From an uncultured Selenomonadaceae bacterium (GTDB lineage: Bacteria; Bacillota; Negativicutes; Selenomonadales; Selenomonadaceae): a DNA stretch of 35,305 nucleotides. The notes under the pieces were generated by a model. The model saw only the letters and a program-made list of their open reading frames with translations, had not been told where the DNA came from and searched no databases. Shown here one piece after another: positions 30,129 through 35,305 of the stretch. The DNA lies in NCBI GenBank assembly GCA_937902665.1, contig CALELM010000027.1:1-35305 (forward strand), read 5' to 3'. Positions within the stretch are counted from its first letter, which is position 1; each line of letters opens with the position of its first letter. A program made the translations under genes and the position numbers.

Positions 30129-31511
30129 GTGGCAATTTATTTAAAAAATTATTGGAAATCCGTTTTTTTTCTCATTTTTGTATTCCTTTTTATTTATTTT
30201 TTAAATATTTTTTATCCATTGTGTGCAGATGATTATATTTATATGCATATTTGGGATGGCTGGAATATGTGGCATCCATTGAATGAAAATGCGCAAAGGG
30301 TGGATAGCTTTTCGGACATTGCCAAATCGCTTTGGGCGCATTACTTTGCATGGGGCGGAAGGATTCCGGCACATTTTTGGGTGCAGCTTCTTTTGTGGCA
30401 GGGAGAATGGCTGTTTAATTTCTTGAATGCACTTGTCTTTGTCTTTTTGATGTTAGAGATCTATTGGTTCAGCTTAGGCGGAAAAATTACGTTTCAGTTA
30501 AAAGTAGGGCGCCTGGCTTGGATTTTTTTTGGAATTTGGGCATGCTGTCCCAACATATCAGAGAGTATTTTATGGCTGACAGGCTCCTGCAATTATCTTT
30601 GGATGTTTCCTGTCCTTTTGACTTTTTTGCTTCCGTATGTTCGGGATTACTTCTCCATAGGAAAAATGCCCCAAAAGGCAGCTCCTTTTATGCTGATTTT
30701 GGGGATTTTGGCAGGCTGGACCAATGAAAATACCGTTTCTGCCGTGGTTTTCCTGCTTGCAGTTTACGGGTATCTTCTTTATCGGAAAAAGAAATTGCAG
30801 GCATGGATGGTCTGCGGTGAGGTGGGACTTTGCATTGGCTATGCCTTTATGATGCTGGCACCCGGAAATTTTGCCCGGAAGCTGGTGGATGCCAAAACTT
30901 TTGGTTTTGAGGAATTGTGCATAAATTTCATGATATGGGCAATGATTCTTGGAATTCAGTTTGTTTTGTGGTACACTGCGCGAATTTTTTGGCCCAAGGG
31001 AGAACAATCAGCAGAGAACAGGAAGCATTTGAATTATGTGGCAGCGTTCCTGTTTCTTGGTTTTTTTTCTGTGAGCATTATGCTGTTATCGCCATTTTTT
31101 CCTCTTAGGTCGGCATTTGGTTCCACGATATTTCTTTTAATTGCTGTGATGTCCTTGGTCGAGTGGACGGATTGGAGGGTCAAGGTTCGTCTCGAGGCTC
31201 GCAGGTTCTTTACAGGTCTTGCAGTCCTCTATATGGCAGTGACGATGACAACGACCCTGTATGGATATTATCGGACACATCTGTATGTGGAAGAGATTAT
31301 TTCCGGTGTGCAGGCTGCCGTTTCGGAAGGCAGGACGAAGGAAACAATTCACCTGAAGGTGAGGAGGGGCTATTCAAAAACCTTGCGCCAGATGAGCTTG
31401 TACCATTTCGCGCGTATAGAATGGTCAGAAAACAAGAATGAAGTCATCAACACGAATTGTTCTCTTTGCTGGGGGATTGATTCCCTTGAGGTAGAAGCGA
31501 TAGAGGAATGA
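30129..31511 (+). CDS. DUF6056-like polytopic membrane protein, array member 3
   Basis: The 460-residue paralogue closely follows member 2, including its leader (TTTGAGGG, a short spacer, then GTG). Family marks DDY, WGGRIPAH, WLTGSCNYLW, GWTNEN, APGN and WGIDSLEVE are intact. It lacks three residues (GSD in member 2) after the first-loop WDG motif and shows scattered changes such as YADDY to CADDY. It starts at a GTG with GAGGGA upstream. The N-terminal segment has a run of eight T. Confidence 0.85.
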   Translation: MAIYLKNYWKSVFFLIFVFLFIYFLNIFYPLCADDYIYMHIWDGWNMWHPLNENAQRVDSFSDIAKSLWAHYFAWGGRIPAHFWVQLLLWQGEWLFNFLNALVFVFLMLEIYWFSLGGKITFQLKVGRLAWIFFGIWACCPNISESILWLTGSCNYLWMFPVLLTFLLPYVRDYFSIGKMPQKAAPFMLILGILAGWTNENTVSAVVFLLAVYGYLLYRKKKLQAWMVCGEVGLCIGYAFMMLAPGNFARKLVDAKTFGFEELCINFMIWAMILGIQFVLWYTARIFWPKGEQSAENRKHLNYVAAFLFLGFFSVSIMLLSPFFPLRSAFGSTIFLLIAVMSLVEWTDWRVKVRLEARRFFTGLAVLYMAVTMTTTLYGYYRTHLYVEEIISGVQAAVSEGRTKETIHLKVRRGYSKTLRQMSLYHFARIEWSENKNEVINTNCSLCWGIDSLEVEAIEE

Positions 31512-31561
31512 AAAGGGAAGATAATTTGTGAAGGATAATGAAATTTGTGGGAGCCTTATGC

Positions 31562-32953
31562 ATGGAAAATTATTTAAAAAAACATGGGATATCGGTTGTT
31601 TTTCTTCTTTTTCTTTTTTTGTTTATGTATTTATTGAATTGCTTATTTCCTTTGTACATGGATGATTATGTTTATTCGTATATCTGGGATGGTTCCGATG
31701 GCTGGAACATGCTGCACCCACTGAAGGAAAATGCACAGAGAGTGAATAGCTTTTCAGATATTGCTGAGTCTCTTTGGTCGCATTATTTTACATGGGGTGG
31801 CAGGATTCCGGCACATGTTTTGGTGCAGTTTTTTGTGTGGCAGGGGAAAGGGCTGTTTAATTTTTTGAATGCTCTTGCTTTTGTTTTTTTAATTTTAGAA
31901 ATCTATTGGTTCAGTTTAGGCGGAAGAATTACGTTTCAGTTAAAAGCAGGACGCTTGGCTTGGATTTTTTTTGGAATGTGGGCATGTTGTCCTGAAGTTT
32001 CGGAAACTGTTTTATGGTTGACGGGGTCTTGCAATTATCTTTGGATGATGCTTGTCCTTTTGACTTTTTTGCTTCCTTATGTACGGGATTACTTTTCCAT
32101 AGGAAAGATGCCGGAAAAGGCAGCTCCTTTTATGCTGTTTTTTGGGATTTTAGCAGGTTGGACTAATGAAACTGCCATTTCTGCTGTGATTTTGCTGTTG
32201 ACCGCTTACGAATATTACCTTTATCGGGAAAAAAAATTGCAGGTATGGATGGTTTGCGGTGAGGTGGGACTTTTCATTGGTTACGCCTTTATGCTGCTGG
32301 CACCGGGAAATTTCGCAAGAACACTTGCGGAGGGAAGAAGTTTCAACTTGGATTCATTTGGTATGAATTTGGCAGTATGGGGAATCGTTTTAGCTTTTCA
32401 GTTCGTTTTGTGGTACAGTCTGAGGGTTTTGTGGTTTAGAAAAGAAAGATCTGTGGAGAATAAGCTGTACTTGAGGTATGTACGTTTCTTTATGTTACTC
32501 AGCATATTATCTTCTGGTATTATGCTATTCTCTCCCTACTATCCTTTTCGTTCTGTGTTCAGTTCAACCGTTTTCCTTTTAATTGCTGTTACATCTTTGA
32601 TACAGTGGACAAATTGGAGGGAAAAAATAAATCTAATGTTTTACAGGTTTTTTGTGATAGCTATCGCAGGATATATGGCAGTTACCATGGTATATTCTGT
32701 TTATGGATATTATCAGATCCATTGTTATATGGAAGCAATTCGTATAGGGGTAGAAAATGCTATTTCGGAAGGAAGAACACAGGAAACGATTCACCTGAAG
32801 GTGAAAAAAGGGTATTCTGAAGAGATTGCAAGGATGAGTGGGCTTCATGTTTCAAGTTTAGTATTTTTTGACAACAAGAATAAGATGATAAATGTGGATT
32901 GTTCCAGATATTGGGGAATTGATTCCCTTGAAGTAGAAACGATTGAGGAATGA
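31562..32953 (+). CDS. DUF6056-like polytopic membrane protein, array member 4
   Basis: The 463-residue paralogue is nearer to members 2 and 3 than to 1 and 5. It keeps MDDYVYSYIWDGSDGWNM, WGGRIPAH, WLTGSCNYLW, GWTNET (the last N replaced by T), LAPGN and YWGIDSLEVE, but the second half (about 260-440) differs clearly from members 2 and 3. I chose the ATG at 31562, eight bases after GGGAG, because MENYLKKHG matches the paralogue starts; an ATG at 31538 would add eight residues. It lies 50 bases after member 3. Confidence 0.85.
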   Translation: MENYLKKHGISVVFLLFLFLFMYLLNCLFPLYMDDYVYSYIWDGSDGWNMLHPLKENAQRVNSFSDIAESLWSHYFTWGGRIPAHVLVQFFVWQGKGLFNFLNALAFVFLILEIYWFSLGGRITFQLKAGRLAWIFFGMWACCPEVSETVLWLTGSCNYLWMMLVLLTFLLPYVRDYFSIGKMPEKAAPFMLFFGILAGWTNETAISAVILLLTAYEYYLYREKKLQVWMVCGEVGLFIGYAFMLLAPGNFARTLAEGRSFNLDSFGMNLAVWGIVLAFQFVLWYSLRVLWFRKERSVENKLYLRYVRFFMLLSILSSGIMLFSPYYPFRSVFSSTVFLLIAVTSLIQWTNWREKINLMFYRFFVIAIAGYMAVTMVYSVYGYYQIHCYMEAIRIGVENAISEGRTQETIHLKVKKGYSEEIARMSGLHVSSLVFFDNKNKMINVDCSRYWGIDSLEVETIEE

Positions 32954-32992
32954 AAAATTTATTATTTCTTTTGGATGGATGAGGTGAAAAAT

Positions 32993-34387
32993 ATGGAACA
33001 AGGGAAAATGCAGTCAGTGTTTGTGCTTTTGGGCATTGTTATTTTTATGTATTTGCTAAATAGCTTGCTTCCTCTGGCGTATGGGGATGACTACTTGTTT
33101 CAGTTCATTTGGGATGAGGAACATGGCGGTTATATGTATCGCGCGCTTCCGGAGGATGCAAAGAGAGTCGAGAGATTAGGGGACATTTTGTCGTCTGTTT
33201 GGGCGTATTATTTTACTTGGGGAGGCAGGATTCTCGCCTGTTTTTGTGTTTATCTGTTTCTTTGGCTGGGAAAACCGGTTTTTGATTTGGTCAATACGAT
33301 GATCTTTCTTTTGCTCGTGCTGGAAATTTATTGGCTGGGACACGGCGGGCGAATTTCCTTTCCCGAAAAGCCTTGGAGAATTGCTTGGATCTTCTTTGCG
33401 CTTTGGTCATTTTGCGTTGGTTTTTCCGGTGATGTGTTCTGGATTACGGGAACTTGCCATTATCTTTGGATGATTGTTCTCCTGCTGGCATTTTTGTTTC
33501 CCTATGTGCGCCGGCATGAGGGAATAGAGGAATCTTTTCCTGCTGTTGGCATGTTTTTTCTGGGAATTCTTGGCGGCTGCACCAATGAAAATACGGTTTG
33601 CTGGGTTATTTTGTTCTTGGGGTGGCACTTATATGGTTGTTATCGTCAAGGAAAAATGCAGCGATGGATGCTTTGGGGATTCCTTGGGCTTGCCATAGGA
33701 TATGCTTTGATGATGGCAGCCCCCGGCAATTTTGCAAGGGAGGCAGTGGAGGCCAGCCTTGGAATGCCGACTGGCTGGAATATGCGAAGTGAAAAGTTTT
33801 TGACTTTTTGTTTTATTTTGCTTGTGCAGCTTTTGTTATGGCATTACCTTTGGAAAAGCTGGAGAGAACTGAAAAAAATTGAGATTTCCGAAGAAATTTC
33901 CAAGAAAAAGGAATCGTGCAAGTTTTTTTTCATGGTTTCCTTTCTTTCCTTGTTTATCATGTTGGCTTCTCCTGCATTTCCTATCCGTACCGGTTTTGGA
34001 CCAACCATTTTTTTGGTTCTTTCCTGTGCCATCATGCAGGAAATTATGCAAAAAACGGGGCGTGCATTGCCCGAAAAGCTTTCTCGCATGCTCCATTTGC
34101 TTGGTGTGTGCTATATGGCAGTAACGATGGCAGTGACCGTGCAGGGATTTTTTGCCATGCATGACTATGGACGGTATGTGGACAGCGAAGTGCAGGCGGC
34201 ACTCTCGGAGGGAAGGACGGAGGAAATTCTTGTAGTTCGACCTTTTGATTTTTCTGCGGAAAAAAATTGGATAAGCGGGCTGCATTTAGGAAATCTGCAT
34301 ATGACGGATTCGGAAAAAAGCTGGCATAATGTGGCTTATGCGAGGTATTGGGGGATTTTAGGAATTCGTGCAGAAGCTTGTGAATGA
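32993..34387 (+). CDS. DUF6056-like polytopic membrane protein, array member 5
   Basis: The 464-residue paralogue has GDDYLFQFIWDEEHGGYM in the first loop, WGGRILACF where the others have RIPAH, WITGTCHYLW, GCTNENTVCW, AAPGNFAR and a C-terminal YWGILGIRAE. It is therefore the most altered copy at the motifs, and resembles member 1 more than the middle three (for example WHNVAYARYWG against WHNTSYARFWG). GAGGTG lies six bases before the ATG at 32993. A strong terminator 98 bases downstream closes the array. Confidence 0.84.
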   Translation: MEQGKMQSVFVLLGIVIFMYLLNSLLPLAYGDDYLFQFIWDEEHGGYMYRALPEDAKRVERLGDILSSVWAYYFTWGGRILACFCVYLFLWLGKPVFDLVNTMIFLLLVLEIYWLGHGGRISFPEKPWRIAWIFFALWSFCVGFSGDVFWITGTCHYLWMIVLLLAFLFPYVRRHEGIEESFPAVGMFFLGILGGCTNENTVCWVILFLGWHLYGCYRQGKMQRWMLWGFLGLAIGYALMMAAPGNFAREAVEASLGMPTGWNMRSEKFLTFCFILLVQLLLWHYLWKSWRELKKIEISEEISKKKESCKFFFMVSFLSLFIMLASPAFPIRTGFGPTIFLVLSCAIMQEIMQKTGRALPEKLSRMLHLLGVCYMAVTMAVTVQGFFAMHDYGRYVDSEVQAALSEGRTEEILVVRPFDFSAEKNWISGLHLGNLHMTDSEKSWHNVAYARYWGILGIRAEACE

Positions 34388-34610
34388 TTTCTAGGGAAAC
34401 AAGAATCCATTTAAATATCTACATCTTTAGTGGTTTATTAGATTTCCTTGCAATTCCCCGACAGGACACTGTTTTGCTTGTATTAAAAAATCTGGCGAAA
34501 ATTCTTCGCCAGATTTTTTTGCAGAAATGAATCAGAACTTTCTAAAAGAAAGCAGTGACAAGATAACAGATATGTGTTAGAATTCTAAGAAATAAGTCCT
34601 ATATTTGATT
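34388..34610. other. gap between the array and the prepilin peptidase gene
   Basis: About 220 bases hold the array terminator (34485-34519); I see no open reading frame, RNA gene or repeat in the rest. Confidence 0.6.
34485..34519. terminator. intrinsic terminator after the paralogue array (bidirectional)
   Basis: A 15-bp perfect stem (arms 34485-34499 and 34505-34519, five-base loop) with six A and seven T at its ends; it serves the array and probably also the convergent peptidase gene. Confidence 0.93.
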
Positions 34611-35237
34611 TTATGGTTTTATGTAAGTAACAGCAAGAGCCACGAAGGAAAAATAAGGCCCGTAGGCGAAGAAGTCGTGCTTGCCCTTTTTGCCCAAAAG
34701 CATGAGAAGGGCGGCAGAAATTCCGCCAAGGAAAAATCCTCCTAGGATGACAGCGGCGAGAGGCCAAGCGCCAAGCCAAAGACCGAGGACAAAAATAAGT
34801 TTGATATCTCCGCCGCCAATTCCTCCGCGTGTCAGGACGGCAAGCAGGAAAAAGAGAACTCCACCTCCAAGGGCAGCGAGCAGATGGCTGATGATAGTTC
34901 CAAAAGGCATGAGCAAAAGGAAGGGGAGACTGAGAATTCCAAAGGGAAGCAGCATGCGGTCAAAGATGACGTACTGCTCAAAGTCTGTGTCAATGGTAAG
35001 AAGCAGGAAGGCAGATAAGGTTAGCTGGTAGCAGATGACGGCAAAGGAGCTTTCCGAAGCAGTCAGCGAAAGAAGGAAAAAGAATCCAAGGAAAAGAAAA
35101 GCTTTTCTGCAATATGCCCTCCTTTTTAAGTCGGCGGGATAACTGAGGATGTCAGGAGATTGTTGGTAAAGGAAGTCGATCCACGCAGATCCAAAAGAGG
35201 AATAGACGTCTGCCAAAGAAAGAAAAACAAGATACAT
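34611..35237 (-). CDS. A24 prepilin peptidase (type IV prepilin leader peptidase), short form
   Basis: The 208-residue polytopic aspartic protease removes leader peptides of type IV pilin-like proteins. The two catalytic aspartates are D83 (in TIDTDFEQYVIFDR, equivalent to the usual IDxxxxxIPD) and D144 in GGIGGGDIKL. The protein lacks the N-terminal cysteine-bearing methylase region of bifunctional PilD/ComC (normally about 250 residues), and the N-terminal FGSAWIDFL part is degenerate, so N-methylation of pilins may be absent or performed elsewhere. The ATG at 35237 has AGGGAGG seven bases before it; an in-frame start at 35297 is less likely. No pilin gene is in the window. Confidence 0.88.
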   Translation of the reverse strand: MYLVFLSLADVYSSFGSAWIDFLYQQSPDILSYPADLKRRAYCRKAFLFLGFFFLLSLTASESSFAVICYQLTLSAFLLLTIDTDFEQYVIFDRMLLPFGILSLPFLLLMPFGTIISHLLAALGGGVLFFLLAVLTRGGIGGGDIKLIFVLGLWLGAWPLAAVILGGFFLGGISAALLMLLGKKGKHDFFAYGPYFSFVALAVTYIKP

Positions 35238-35305
35238 AAAAATGCCTCCCTTATAACGCCATTGTTCAAGAAAATGCAATAAGCATTTTCCCTCCAATTT
35301 GCGTT

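Overview
The window reads as a chromosomal replication-origin region of a Gram-negative-type (diderm) Firmicute, most likely a member of the Negativicutes (Selenomonas-like). Evidence for this is the Firmicutes order rpmH-rnpA-yidD-yidC-jag-mnmE-mnmG-rsmG running leftward and dnaA-dnaN-S4 gene-recF-DUF721 gene-gyrB running rightward from a DnaA-box-rich centre, the low to moderate GC content, strong AGGAGG-type ribosome sites with many TTG/GTG starts, and a phosphoethanolamine transferase of the kind that modifies lipopolysaccharide. The assignment to a lineage is inference; the origin layout is read directly.

Layout. 1-4000 (all leftward): a perfect 16-bp parS site, a c-di-GMP phosphodiesterase with a degenerate GGDEF domain, and two exported proteins of unknown function. 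4090-5810: an accessory cassette carrying one AAA/DUF4143 ATPase gene, flanked by 58-bp direct repeats that duplicate part of the rsmG terminator. 5839-12165: the leftward ribosome/tRNA-modification/membrane-insertion operon, fired by a consensus promoter next to the origin. 12240-14310: dnaA with DnaA boxes on both sides; the putative unwinding site (DnaA-trio run plus AT-rich stretch) lies between dnaA and dnaN. 14315-19838: dnaN, S4 protein, recF, a DciA-like DUF721 protein with a zinc-ribbon-like segment, and gyrB. 19885-21627: a yybP-ykoY (Mn2+) riboswitch with its terminator, then terC and htpX.

21700-34520 is an accessory, AT/T-rich block with a cell-surface character: an FAD-dependent oxidoreductase of the UDP-galactopyranose-mutase/protoporphyrinogen-oxidase type, a polytopic GT-C-like membrane protein, an EptA-like phosphoethanolamine transferase, and five consecutive same-strand paralogues of a polytopic membrane family (DUF6056-like). 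The spacer between the second and third paralogue holds a decayed in-frame piece of a sixth copy, so the array grew by tandem duplication and loss. The window closes with a short prepilin peptidase lacking the usual methylase segment.

The most notable points are the five-gene paralogue array with its remnant, the ATPase cassette that duplicated part of the rsmG terminator and has a palindrome over its -35 box, two DnaA-box clusters away from oriC (one an inverted perfect pair inside mnmE), the parS site, and the zinc-ribbon DciA-like protein. No rRNA, tRNA, CRISPR array, transposase or integrase was seen.
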